Shown here: piece after piece, positions 22,701-37,791 of the stretch
Position numbering within the stretch: the stretch's first letter is position 1
How the letters are laid out: every line of letters begins with the position of its first letter
Source of the DNA: Limanda limanda
Taxonomy: Eukaryota; Chordata; Actinopteri; Pleuronectiformes; Pleuronectidae
Direction: 5' to 3'
Assembly: GCF_963576545.1 (NCBI RefSeq)
Contig: NC_083651.1
Location: 18,351,748-18,415,747 of the forward strand
Length of the DNA stretch: 64,000 bases
Made by a program: the position numbers and the translations under genes
Notes under the pieces: model-generated
What the model was told of the DNA's origin: nothing
Databases searched by the model: none
The model's input: only the letters and a program-made list of their open reading frames with translations

Positions 22701-25700
22701 CTATTTAAATATCTTCTGTACTGAGGCTTTTACACAGTAACTTTATATATTTTCACGTGAAATCATAACTTATGTTTTAGACCAACATAACTTCCAGGTA
22801 AGTGCTGGTCTTTGCTCCAAACGTAGCTGCTTTTCAGGATTTTCAGTGTTTCAGCTGCAGAACAGTGTTTTTGCTACATACAACTCCACAGTCACCTCCG
22901 ACGACAAAGAGAGAAAGAACGGCAGTCAGCTCTGGTCTCCTCTGCTAGTTACAGTGGACTTGCACCTTCTCCCCTGCTAGCTTTTGTAACATTGATGCAT
23001 TGGCCGGGTAACATTTCTGGAATGCTAATACCTCGGTTTTCAACTTGCCGCAGTGTTACAGCCTATTGCCTGTCGTTTGGGGTTTCTCAGCCGCTGCAGT
23101 GGGTGAGATGTTGGGTAACATGATTTCCCCACAGGACAAGTGAAAGTGGATGAATTAGCATTCAGAAAGCTAAAAGCCCCCTTGTGATGCCTGCCGGCTG
23201 ACAGTGCCAGCAGGTTTTCCCCTCCAGAAGATTGGCTCTATTTTCCCACAGAGATCCATTACGCAGCCCTTTCGGTGACTCTCCACTGCTGTCATTGCAC
23301 TTAAACACACAGCCAGTACAGTAAGGGTACATGTGTTACAACTGATACCTGGTGGGTGATGGCAAAAGTACATAACTGGATTCCAACTCTAAACACGAAG
23401 GACATACTCTATACACAGATTTGCGTCAATAATTTATAAGAGCAAGCTTAATCAGGTAAAAACTTAAATCAAGTCAAAATCGTTCAAAGTGTGATCTAGC
23501 ACAGCTAAATGAGGTCGGTAACAGAGAAATGTCAATGTTTGAGTGATACTTGAAACTGATGTGACGACTGCACCCCACCCACGTGTAAAATTCTACTTTT
23601 TTTCTTTTTTATAATTGCAAATTTCATTAGCCCATCTACTGTGGTATTATGGCACTAACTAGCCACCCCTTTATCCTTTGATTTGAATTGGTCTGACATC
23701 CCTTTATGATGTGGCAACTTGTGCCTCAGCTGGAGCTCAGCTGGATGATTATTATTTCCCATAAAACCTGAGAGGGATGGAAAACACTGTGCCAGGGTAA
23801 CATCTGTGTTTTGGATAGTGAGTCGTCGGTGCCGTCTGTCCGAGTCTCTCCTCTACCTGGTTGTTTCCACTGCAGCGGCACCAGGTTGTGAGTTTGACAC
23901 AAATAGAAATGTAGGATCCAGTGTTTGTGGTGCTACACAAATGAGGGATGTATTCTAAATCCCTGGACTACACTTTCACATGCCAGAAAATCAATATATT
24001 GATGCACATTGTCCATAATAGTCCACTAAACTACTTTTTTTTCAATGGTTTTGTAACTTGTCTTTAACGGTAGTGAAAACTTCACTTTCTACCCTGTTAC
24101 AGTGTTCTATCATCCTGTAGCCCAACTCTATTAGTAATATGATTTTCATTAGAGGGTATGGATATGCCCTTTCATGGTAAAATGCCCAACGAAGAAGATG
24201 AACTCAATGAAACCATTGCAAATCATAATTGCAACATGGTGAAATAAATTAAGAGCATGGATAACAGCAAAGTCATTTGGCTGTGCAAGAGCATCAAGTT
24301 CTATCAACTGATCTAAATCAGACCTCGATCAGGCGGTGACGTTTCCATCAGAGCTTACTGCGTCTTCTGGCAGTTTCGTATAAGTGCAGCAAGCTATAGC
24401 CATCAGTGGAATCAGCGATCACAATCTCATTTTTCAATTTTCAATTTTCAAAGTGTTCCAGGGGCAAAATTTGTAGGAAGCCTTTGCAAGACAGTTCTGA
24501 CGCTCGTGAACTACCTGAACCTTCAGACACAGAGCAAGGCCCTGTAGTCATCTAGTGTGGTCCAAGATTACTTTCTGTTTCTGTGACGAACAATAGTATG
24601 AATACAGAGCGGGGAAATAAAAGAAAAACTCTTAGCCTCATCATTTCTTCTACTTAAATATATTTCCCGACACAGCTCGCTCCACAGATTGTGAACTGCG
24701 TGTGACTGGTAATGGCGTATTTACAGCTCTCCAGGGTTGGCCTCTCTGCCATCTCCACTGTGCTCTGTCTTGTTGTCTCTGCTGTTTCTCCTGCACTTCA
24801 TTATTCACATCCACCATACGACTAAGTTACAAAGTAAACAGATCCCTGATGTCTAAAAAGAAAAGAAAAGACAAAAAAAAGACACACAAAACACCAAGCA
24901 TACTCTGCTCCTCTTGATCTCTCTCTCTGGGCCTGTTTGAACGTTCTTCACAATCCTGCTCCTTGTCCAGTTAGAAACCATTCCTCCATTTCCAGGCACC
25001 AGTTCCATTGAAGCATAAATCCAAGTGCTGCAGTAACTATAAAGTCATGTCAGTCACGATGCTGCTTACAATGATCTTACCATGGAGGTAAGGTGAACTG
25101 GTCCGGTTTGCCGGCTCGTTGTCGGTGAAGGAGAACCGGAGGGATCTCAGGGTCGGGAAGCTGTGGGTCATCCTCTGAGCGATCAACCTTTACAATCCCT
25201 CCCCAGCCGTGCCAGTAATCTGTGGAATGCTTTCCACCAAGCACTGGGTGAATATCACAGCTTTCCATAAGAATGTGGCGACATTTACTTTTTCCTGTTG
25301 AGCTGTTTCTGCACGCCATTACCGACACCCTCTCCTCGCACAAGGTCAACTGAGCGGCTCCTCTCCTGAATATTTCAAAAGGCTTTATCTGTTGCTGTGT
25401 ATGTATTAACGTAAATATGAATTAATGTGTAGTTATTACTGGTGTGTCAAAGCTGCAGGCATGTTAACATGTTGCAGGCTGGATATGAGCTGTGTGTGAT
25501 GAATGCTTGAAATCCATTACTGCTGCAGTAACATGTAAAACATGTAAAAGTCAAAGACGCATGAGCGCAGGCATGGAGGCAACATCTGGGCTCGTAAATG
25601 TGACTGAAGATTTGCTGGTAGGTCACGACATGACTCCATGTGCATGTGTCATTTGACAGATTGCAGACATGCAATAGCAATGTGTGCATACTGCAATATG

Positions 25701-26244
25701 TATATCTAGCTGTGTGGATATGAGGTAAAAGAACATGGTGAAATGGGGAATGGTAATTCATTGGCACGTAAACAAAAAGTTATCATAAGTAAATGTAAAT
25801 TCATGGCAATAATCCTCTTTGGGCTATCCTCTGTTTGTTTCTCCTTTTCTCCTTCTATCATGGATCTAATTTCAACCTTTGATTGTGTTGTTTCTGTGCG
25901 TCACGTTTATTAAAAATGCCGGGACAGCTCGTGCCAGAACAGAACCCACCTGGGGGAGAGCTGTCTACTTGCTCTAGGGGACAAGGATGAGGTGGAAAAA
26001 TATAGGCTGAGTGTCAATTGAGGCCGTCGATGACTGTTATTGTGGTCCTGTCAAGAATAGGCCGAACCATAGAGTGGGAATAAAAGACTTGCAATCAGAT
26101 ATAACACGGAGAAGTGTTCGGGGAGGGTGCAAGGAAAGCCCAGGTTGACAAGTACTTTGAGGAAACCAAAGGACCGTTCACAGTCCATTTATCTCCTTTC
26201 TTAACCCTCTATTCATGCCTCCATTGTACGACAGCGCGGGGTCA
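19715..26244 (-). other. Probable erbb4 3' UTR and downstream flank
   Basis: No coding exon or clear transposon is seen in these 6.5 kb after the erbb4 stop. Mammalian ERBB4 has a multi-kilobase 3' UTR, so a long one is expected. Several minus-strand AATAAA hexamers occur (plus-strand TTTATT at about 21533, 20463 and 19954), and I cannot tell which is used. Also present are an AT-rich palindromic run at 21366-21410, a T16 tract near 21547 and a (TTTTCAA) triplet repeat near 24430. The 3' end is inferred, not observed. Confidence 0.35.
19954..19959 (-). terminator. Candidate distal poly(A) signal for erbb4
   Basis: Minus-strand AATAAA, the last such hexamer noted before the hAT element. More proximal hexamers are equally possible. 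Confidence 0.2.
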
Positions 26245-26906
26245 CTACACTACAGTGTTCCTCTGTCTGTACGGAGGGGGCGGCAGCACGTTGCCAGCTT
26301 TCATAGCAGCCTCGGACAAATATTCCTGGTTTTCAGCCACGGCGGGGCGAATGCGTCCGTTCTGCCGGTAGAAAAAGCGCGTGCTGCAGTCCTGCAGGTA
26401 CTCGGGGTTGTGCAGTGTGGATTTGGGGGGGAGACTGTGCTGCCAGTATTCGGGATTGTCAAAAGTGGCCTTCTTGCCTTTCTTATCAAGCATGATGGTG
26501 CCGCTGGTGATGCCTGAGTGCAGGGCGTGTCCTGAAAGCCCCGGATGCAGGGTGTGTGATGGATATGACGGGTGCGGGATGTGGCCGGGAGGGACCCCAT
26601 ATCCAGCGGAGGAGACGGTGTGGCTTGATATCGACGGGTTGACCGTCTGCGATACTGACTGGGCAGCGGAGAGCCCGGAGATGGAGACTGCGCCGGCCAA
26701 TCCGTTCTTGTCCCCGGGGTTGAGGAGGGTATTCAGGTACAGCGGCTCATTGATGTACTCATCGCTGTGGGCGGACTGGCTCTTGGGGCCAGCGGCAGCT
26801 CCAGCCATGTGCAGGGTATGGCAGCCGGCTCCATCGACCACTGCATGGGCATCGCCGTTCCTCCGGCGTGTGACGAAGGGGTTTTCCTCGATAGGGTTGA
26901 GATAGT
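26245..26906 (-). CDS. erbb4: erbb4 last coding exon: C-terminal tail with docking tyrosines and PDZ ligand
   Basis: The acceptor TTTCTAG is followed by AC, which completes a split Asp codon, then [10 protein letters not shown]. The exon encodes the terminal phospho-tyrosine tail that recruits SH2/PTB adaptors: [47 protein letters not shown], then a PPPPY WW-ligand and the terminal NTVV (PDZ ligand), with TAG at 26245. Against the human protein as I remember it, the ends align closely, but between YLN and DNPEYW there is a Ser/Gly/Pro/His-rich stretch of about 80 residues where human has roughly 25, and the human DNPEYHN site reads VDGAGCHT. The last NPEY reads NQEY, whereas an HPDY site has become NPEY. 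The 174-residue plus-strand frame here is an antisense shadow. Confidence 0.95.
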
Positions 26907-27131
26907 CTAGAAACAAAAACAGGGGATAGAAAGATCAGCTCAGATCATTTCATCTCATTTGAAGCCATAAAAAAAGTCAAATACTGCAACACGAAAATAA
27001 CCCAATATAACGTCTGCATTGAAATGATCCTTGGGTTAACATTTCAAGAATCAAAGTGCAAAATGTAAAGGAAACAAGAGCTATTCTCCTCCAGCCAAAC
27101 ATCTGGTAGTTCTGAGTGCTGCCAAATGAAC

Positions 27132-27260
27132 CTGAGTTGTTCTTGTCTCTCATGGCAGTCATGTATCCATCCTGGTCCTTTTCTCCTTTTGTCCCTCGTT
27201 CAGCTAAGAGACCAGTTGGATCTGCACTGTAACGCTGTCCGCCGCTGTCATCGCCTACAA
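27132..27260 (-). CDS. erbb4: erbb4 tail exon (YSADP / GYMT)
   Basis: The acceptor TTTTCTCTTCAG is followed by TT, which completes a Val codon begun in the 29544 exon. It encodes [16 protein letters not shown] and [22 protein letters not shown] and GYMT-MRDK are conserved ErbB4 tail motifs, and GYMT is a likely SH2 docking site. The donor is CAG/GTTCAT at 27131, weaker than usual, chosen because the leftover G joins the next exon's AC as Asp. The 129-base length keeps phase 1 at both ends. Confidence 0.9.
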
Positions 27261-28138
27261 CTGAAGAGAAAAGAAGGGAAGGAGACAAGAAATGAATTAT
27301 GGTCCGTTATAAACTCTCTGTCTCTGAGGATAAATAGGATCCTGGATACAGATTTGTGGCGTCTACTAAATCTGTGACATTCTTTCAATGCAAGTCATTC
27401 TTCACCAATAAACAAGCCCATTGCATTCTCACTACAATTTATTTTCAAGAGCTATGTCTATTTCATCTGGTGACTACACTCCCGGGCATGGCTATGGCTA
27501 ATGGCTGTATGGTTAAACCTTCTGTATTTTTGTGAGGATTTGAGGGATTTTAATGATGTTGGATGCATTTCATATTCATTTTTCATCTGAGGACAATATT
27601 GAAGAGCCATCATTGGTATGGCACACACTTAACCTTTCATATTGCTTCCTCCTGTGAACCACCACTCTCCAACTAAAGCATGGTACACATGTTTTCATAA
27701 AGCCTGTTTGAGGGCTAATTTCTCCTGCTCAGTAGAATAAAGACCATGCAACACGTGTCACAACATGTTAAGGTGCAGAAATCAGCACATATGGCAGATC
27801 ATCACATTCGGTGATATGTGCTTTTGGCTAAGGTGAAATGCCTTAATGCCTGTGACCTTCCCTGATTTACATTCAGGCTGTGCAATCAATAAAGTATTGT
27901 ATGATATCTATTCTGTTTGTGTATATCCAAGGTTGCTTCATTATTGTGTGTTTGTGTATGTGCAGGTGAGTGCGTGCAAGCTTATTCAAGGGCCACTTGT
28001 GTGAGGGACCTCTCCAACAACTCGCTGTGAGGTCCAAAAGACCTACAACCTGCAGCCACTGCTGCTGCTACTGTCCAGCTGCTTAATAGGAGCCAAGCCA
28101 GATGTTCTCATCTCCCAAATCCTCTACCAGACTGCTGA

Positions 28139-28146
28139 GTCACAGC
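28139..28146. repeat. Left 8-bp target-site duplication
   Basis: GTCACAGC precedes TAGAGTTG and is repeated exactly at 28984-28991 after CAACCCTA. Confidence 0.85.
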
Positions 28147-28983
28147 TAGAGTTGTAAAATTCCGGGAATATTCAAAGTTGGAAACTTTCCATGGGAATTA
28201 ACGGGAATTAACATGAATATACGGGAATTAACGGGAATAAATTGGAATTTACTGAATTTACTGAAACTGTATTTACCTTGTCATATACAGACATAAATAT
28301 AAACATTGTGTTGTGTCATAGGCTGATTTGAAACTTTGGGAACTTGACTATATGCTTCTGCATCGTTGTGTCATTCTTAACATAGGTCTTTGCACAGTAT
28401 TTGCAAATGTACACAGCCTTTCCTTCTACATTGGATGGGGTGAAATGTCTCCACACATGAGATAGTGCATGTGGCATTGTTCTGTAGAATAAGATGAGAA
28501 AAAAGTTTGTAAAAAAACACTAATGCAATGCCAGAGATATAAATAGTTAGCCAAACAATTGGAATAGTCTGTCAAAATATTTTACAGTTGATGGATAAAT
28601 TAATGGAAATAGGCTGGATGAACAGATGAACAATCCTCAATAAGCATGCTAATATATTTTCCCGAGTAATATCATCGAAACTTACCTGACTAGGCCTGCA
28701 CACTACAGCAGGCCTCAATAGCCCTGCCGGATGCTCGGAATTATCCCAGCAGTTGATGGAAGAATGCTCAGTGGAGGGTTGAAATTCAACGTGCAGCGTG
28801 TGCTGCATTCCATACATCTTTAAAATAATGTTTTGAATGATGTTTTTATTGCTCAGCGTTTAATTTGCATAGTTTTTTTTTTTTTTCAAAATTCCCAAAA
28901 TTCCAGAGCTTAATATTCCCGTGGAAAGTTTCCGGAACTTTTCCGGAAATTTACCGGAAACTTTCCGCCCCTTTGCAACCCTA
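28147..28983 (-). mobile_element. hAT-like DNA transposon, 837 bp, non-autonomous
   Basis: The terminal sequences TAGAGTTGTAAAA and TTTGCAACCCTA form imperfect inverted termini, and a perfect 8-bp duplication flanks them. Both subterminal parts are packed with GGGAATTAACGGGAAT-like or TTTCCGGAA-like words. A BED zinc-finger exon remnant lies inside on the minus strand, so I orient the element that way. The catalytic part of a transposase is absent. Confidence 0.8.
28316..28477 (-). pseudogene. BED zinc-finger fragment of a hAT transposase
   Basis: From ATG at 28475-28477 the frame reads MPHALSHVWRHFTPS, then YICKYCAKTYV and TTMQKHI, ending at TGA 28316-28318 (53 residues). The aromatic W..HF, the CxxC pair and a downstream H are the BED finger signature; the usual HxxxxH/C pair is only partly visible. 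A TTCTACAG acceptor-like site lies just upstream. Alone it could bind DNA but not transpose. It is in the sense orientation of erbb4, so aberrant inclusion in that transcript is conceivable. Confidence 0.7.
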
Positions 28984-28991
28984 GTCACAGC
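28984..28991. repeat. Right 8-bp target-site duplication
   Basis: GTCACAGC, identical to 28139-28146. Confidence 0.85.
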
Positions 28992-29543
28992 ACAATGTCC
29001 ACAGGGAAACAGCAGGTATGGAAAGAAAGGAGGGTGCCAACTAATTCAGTTTAGTTTGTAAAGATGAGTTATTGCACAAACTGCCAAAACTAAAACCAAC
29101 TTTTCCACCCAGGATTGAAGTTAATGTGGGAAGTATGGAAGAGGGTTTTCATTCAGTAAACCACAAGACCATAATAAGGACTTTATAAAGAATAATAACA
29201 AGTAATTTAAATATTACATTAATAACTCAATGTCATGCAATACTTGGTTTGAGGTTTGTTGTTATTCATGCCCATAAAGTGTCAGCTTTAATAAAGGTTC
29301 TAGGGAAATCCCCCTTTGGGCCATCACATCTGCAGAGTGGTACCTTCAGCAGAAACTCCTGCACTTCCGTGTGATGTTTTCATATCATATGCATAGAGAA
29401 ATTTGACTTGGAGATGTCAATTGTGTCAATGGCCTAATCCGATTATTGCCTTTCTTCAAAACAATGGCAGTTTCTACAATATTGGGCCAAATGAGAATGC
29501 TTTATTTCCAAGTTTCCACAATTTTAAGAAAACACTGCTTTAC

Positions 29544-29793
29544 CGTGTCCTGCAGTGAGACCCGAGCTTGGCCCAAAGGTTTGCGACCTCGGGGACGCCT
29601 GCTTCCTCAGGGTGCCATTGCAGCGAGGGTCGTCCTGGTTGAGTCGGACAAATCCGCCGCCAATTTGTCCCCCCGAGGCCAAGTCCTGTGGAGGGAGGCA
29701 GCTCCCTGACACCGGCGGAACAGAGACCACTCTTGGGAGGGTGGCCATCATGTCCTCCATGCTGAAACTGGGGTCCTGGTAGCTAAACTGGTT
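29544..29793 (-). CDS. erbb4: erbb4 tail exon (CNGTLRK)
   Basis: The acceptor ATCTATCTAG precedes NQFSYQDPSF, which matches the human exon opening NQFVYRDGGF. The exon then encodes a variable Pro/Gly/Gln-rich linker (PRVVSVPPVSGS, ASGGQIGGGF) and the conserved DDPRCNGTLRKQASP. The donor is CACG/GTAAAG at 29543, leaving one base that joins the 27260 exon as Val. The exon starts in phase 0 and directly follows the 32805 exon in phase. Only the tyrosine in FSYQDP is seen; the human VPYRAP tyrosine position reads VPPVSG. Confidence 0.9.
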
Positions 29794-32700
29794 CTAGATA
29801 GATGGATGAAGAGGGAGTGGGTTTAGTTAGCACAGAGATGTACATAGTGTGAGTCTGAATTGCTGAGGCAAAGCAAACCCTGTGAGACAAATACAACTAG
29901 GAAGAGTTATGGCAAAGTTTGTTCTGCTCATGTTTGGCAGAAAAGAAACAAACATGCAACAAAAAACTCTATAAATACAAATAAATCATAAAAAAATCAA
30001 TAAAAGCTCCATGCAAAAATATTGTGCATTGCAAAATGAGGAATTTCAGGTTCATTGTGTTATGTATACTTTTTTTATGTGACAGGCAGCGGAGACAAAC
30101 AGCAGTGCCAAACAATGATATGGCAGCATGACTGCCAAGGACAATTTAATTAAAAGGTTTTTAATTAAAAGGCTCCATGCAGCAAAGTCTACAGCCATAT
30201 CAGCCCTGCCCTGCTGTGTACATCCCTGTCTACGCTCCCAGGAAACACAAAAAAATGGTTTTTAGAACATCACTGGGAGCTTGATTCTGATTCATCTCTT
30301 TTTTCTAGCAAGACGTTCGTTTTTCTGTTTCATGTCCATCAGTTTCTGTCCCTAACACGTGGTCTAATAAGCCTGTAATCTTCCCTAATATGACAAAAAC
30401 TTTCCCGCTGCATTACCCACAGACAAGCAAACAAAGCTCCTGTATGTCTGATGTGTAAATTAAGGTGCAAGTTCAAATCCCACTTTCCCAATTTGAGTTA
30501 CAGATGGGTCTGTCACTATAGCTGCATCCTTCTGATGGACTCATTTTAGTTTCTGGTGTTTGCTGTGACAGTATTTCAATACAAATCAGCACAAAGAAGC
30601 TGCAATATCAGCTCCAAACCAAAGTTTGACTATATGCCCTGTTCGAACTCTGCTTGTATCCCTCTTGATTCATCAGGATCTGTTGAATATTTGCTTAAGC
30701 CCGGAGACAAAGCTCAAGAGCTCATGCCGTCTTTTCTCATTCCCCTTAACTACATCTACTAAATCACCCTGTCTCCGTCCTCGTCTGTACTGCTCCTCCT
30801 TCCTCCTCCTCTCAGTATTTCAATAGGAAACATTAAAGAAAAATCGTATTTGAAGGTATTCAAGTGAACCACCAGGGTCATTATCAATTTCTCTTAATCT
30901 TGGCAATTAAGACCAGTGGGGAGATGGACATCATCGCACTTGAATATTTCGAACAGTCTAGTAAAGTGCTCCATTCAAACGTTCCCGAGGAGCGTGGCCA
31001 GCATTGACCTCACTTGTTTTCATGGTCAAACAACTCTAAAACTCTCATTGTAAAGAAATAAACAGCAGCACTCTATCTTATGATAATATAAATCTCTGTC
31101 TGTGGAACGCACATCACAAAAACCAATCACTGCAGGTCACTTGTTCAGTTTCAGAAAGAAAAATGCAAGCAGCCTCACCACAGGCCAAATAAACAGCCCC
31201 TTCTGAACAGGCATGTTTAAAACGGGCGCTGCACTAAATGTATCAATAATGGAAGTTCCTTATGTTGTGATGTGGATTCAATGTTTCCGCTGTGGTGTCC
31301 AACAAAAATTGTATTAATGTGTAAATATTATATTTTGTAAGCTGCAATGATTGCCTTCATTATGAGCATCCACATTAATATGGATCAATGTAACTATATT
31401 AAATTGATCCTATTAATTCTGTATCATCTTTATTTGAAAGCCAGTACAACAACTTAACAAATATGATCCAAATAAGTCATATTTAAACTGTCTGAAACGG
31501 AACTGAAACAGAAGTAATTTCTCTCATTGGCATTCAGCGGGCGTTTTTATTCTGACACCAACACAGGGGGATACTGGAATACAAAATGGCTGAGTTGCCT
31601 GGCTGTGTGACTGGTTTTTGTGATAGATTCAAGTCCAAAGAAAGACGATGAACATTTGAACAGTCGAGGAACAGAGGGAATCTGGCTGTAAATCCCAGTT
31701 TTGAAGAAGCCAATTACTGCAGTTTCACAATGGTGAAAGGCAGAGGAGAAAAAAAAAAAAAGACAACAGATAAAAGAGAGCAGGAGGAAGATGAGAGTGA
31801 AACTGAGAAGGCCGCGCGGGTTCAGCCTCAACGTCTCAGTCTTTTGTGCTGGCACAGGACAGTCCTGCGAACGCCTCCGCACTGAGCATACTCTCTCTCA
31901 CATCTCTTAAGATACCGTACAAATGATCTGACTGACTACTTTGACATTATATTGTGTCCTTATCCTTCACGGTTCAACACTAATGACCCTGCCGCTGCAC
32001 TCAAGAAGAAATGGTGATAAGTGGAACTACAGCACATGTAATGGTAACATAGCACATGTCAAGCAAGAAGATAAGCATCTGAATTCTAATTTATCCATCA
32101 AAGGAAGAAAAACAAATATAAATTGCATATAGGGAACTGAATATTGAATACTGCGAGGGATTCATATTTCATAATACCTTCATGCAGAGCAGAAAAAACA
32201 GTCTGTGCACTGACTCGGCTGGAAAAATACACATATCCTACATTTGATCAGAGTTAGGAAAAAGTGGTTTGTACAAATATTTTTCTGGGTTTTAGAAGTG
32301 GAGTCATAGTGGAGATTCAACAGCCTGACTGTTTGACTACTATTTTATATTCTATAATTCAAATAGGTTTAAAGAGTTAAATACCAGTTTTTATGCTCAG
32401 GTCTCCAACACTGAGACTCGATCTACTGAATGATGTTATATTCGAAAAGGGGCTGTTAACATTAATTTATCAACAAAACAGTTTAAAGTATAACTTGAGT
32501 TAAAAAACTTAATTTGAATCAAGGAGCAAACACTACACTTGGCAAAAATGGTTTGACTGACTGAGAAGGGGATTTGAGTATAACTATGGGGTTTCAATCT
32601 GAAATATCTGAGTCAAATAGACAATGTTAAAGATTTGGGTCTCTCATAGACAAACTGAGCTCAGAGACAAACTGAGACCAGGAGAACTTTGGTTTGAGCC

Positions 32701-32804
32701 CAGTGACTGAGAGCAACCACTCAGCAATGACCTCTAGAGTAACTGTTAAACCAGACCCTGTATTTTAAGGCTGATATGTTGGGAGATTTCCTAACACACA
32801 ATAC
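29794..32804 (-). other. erbb4 intron, no CYT-1 exon seen
   Basis: In mammals a 48-base exon encoding a PPAY-containing segment (CYT-1) is located in this interval. I scanned the minus strand for the PPAY codon pattern and did not find it. No transposon is recognised. Short frames at 31547-31882 and 30556-30762 look like chance. Confidence 0.6.
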
Positions 32805-32975
32805 CTTGACGGAGTCCATGCGCGGGCGCGGAGTGTACGCCAGGGGAGGAATGTTGAAGGAGTGGGGCACCAGGTACTCGTCAGCGTCCATCAGGTCCTC
32901 CAGCTCCTCCTCGTCCAGGAGGCTCTGGAAGAACTTGCTGTCGTTGGGGCTGGGCAGCTTCATGCGATCGTCGCC
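32805..32975 (-). CDS. erbb4: erbb4 juxta-kinase tail exon
   Basis: The acceptor TTTTTTCCCAG precedes [19 protein letters not shown], and the exon runs [19 protein letters not shown] to PRPRMDSVK with donor GTATTG at 32804. It is 171 bases, phase 0 at both ends. This segment packs behind the kinase C-lobe in ErbB receptors, and DADEYLVP holds a conserved tail tyrosine. Where I recall human NIPPPIYTS, this protein has NIPPLAYTP, so the spacing of the PPxY WW-ligand is lost here. Confidence 0.95.
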
Positions 32976-36345
<3,370 letters not shown>

Positions 36346-36586
36346 AAGTAAAAAGATGGATCAGTTAACTAGCGTGCAGGGAAAGGAAGAAGTTGATAAG
36401 ATAAGGGCAATCAAGGTGAGAGAAATCACTGTTAAGAGAGTACAGACAGGTAGAGTTCGAGAGATAGAAAAAGAAAAATGAAGAATGGCAGTATTTGATG
36501 AAGTATTTAAAGCAGAAAGAATGAAATTGAGGAGAATAAAAAGAAGAAACGCAAATAATGTGAGACCAGAGGAGAGATCAGAGGGG

Positions 36587-36604
36587 GGGGCGGGGGGTGG
36601 GGGG
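36587..36604 (+). other. Possible G-quadruplex run
   Basis: Three long G runs separated by single C or T, giving at least four GGG tracts. On the erbb4 transcript it is the C-rich strand, so any effect would be at the DNA level. Confidence 0.4.
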
Positions 36605-37692
36605 GATGCAGAGACAGAACTGAAGAGGAAGCGATGAGACAAAGCGTAAAGAAATGAGACGACTCGGAAGAGGACAGGAGACGAGCGGAGGATGGAGAGA
36701 GGAACTAATCACAGTCTTGAAAGTCATCAGCCGGTCTGAACTTTCCTCAGCCCTAATCGTGTTAGTGTTAATGAGCTAATGAGGGGCCAGCAGAGTAAAT
36801 GCACACAATAAGATGGAAGTATAATAGCCCGCGGTCATGGAGGACCACTGGGGACACGCACGCACTAAACCACACTGATACTTTTAATCAAACACGGGTT
36901 ATTCTCTTTGATACGACCCCATCTCTTTTTTCTTCTTTAAGAGTCATTGGGAGACTTAAACAGGAAACTGTTCCTTGAAATATGGCGATGATAATTACAC
37001 AAGACGGAGGGATAATGGGGAAGAGTCCTTAGAATTAAATCTTGCTGACACGCTGATGGCTGCACAGACTCATTCTAACATTACGGGAGTTAAAGGGGTA
37101 AATCACCCTGTTTGCATTTTACAGTGATTGTTATTGCAACATGTTCAAGCAGTCGAGAAAGTAAGGGAATCATCACTCCACTCTCATTGGGCAAAATCTG
37201 ACATAAAGTCAAGGAGTAAATCTCCCAGTTTGCATTTGTTTGCACTGCTAGTTTTAGCCCTTACCCTGTGTGGTAAAGGTAATTCTAGTGACAATGTTCA
37301 AATCAAACATGACCCCAACCAGTGGAAATTGCTGAACCAGTGATGAATTATTTATTCTCATTAAGCAGAACATGTTGACCATTCAACTTTCGACAATTCT
37401 TTCTATATGAACTTTGCTCGATGAAGGTCTGAGGACTAAAAAGGTTGATAAAGCCATGGACGGTGTATTGGATTGATTTATTTTTTTCTCCCAACCACTT
37501 AGAATCTTATTCAGTATCTCTTCAGTTGTTGGGGTGTTTGAAGGGAACCTGAGGTTGCTCACATAGGTTTCTGCTATATGGATATAATGTGATGTTCTCT
37601 TAAATGGAAAATCATTCAAAGAACATTTCCGGACCGGCTAATATCTGAAACCATCATGCTCCTAATGGATGTGTCCACTTCACTGGAGTTCA

Positions 37693-37791
<99 letters not shown>

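Larger units (their letters stand above)
27261..29543 (-). other. erbb4 intron containing a hAT-like insertion
   Basis: The only recognisable content is the hAT-like element at 28147-28983. The remainder is unremarkable non-coding sequence. Confidence 0.7.

Noticed and set aside
26381..26905. 174-residue plus-strand frame
   Set aside because: Antisense shadow of the last erbb4 exon, whose frame is conserved and recognisable.
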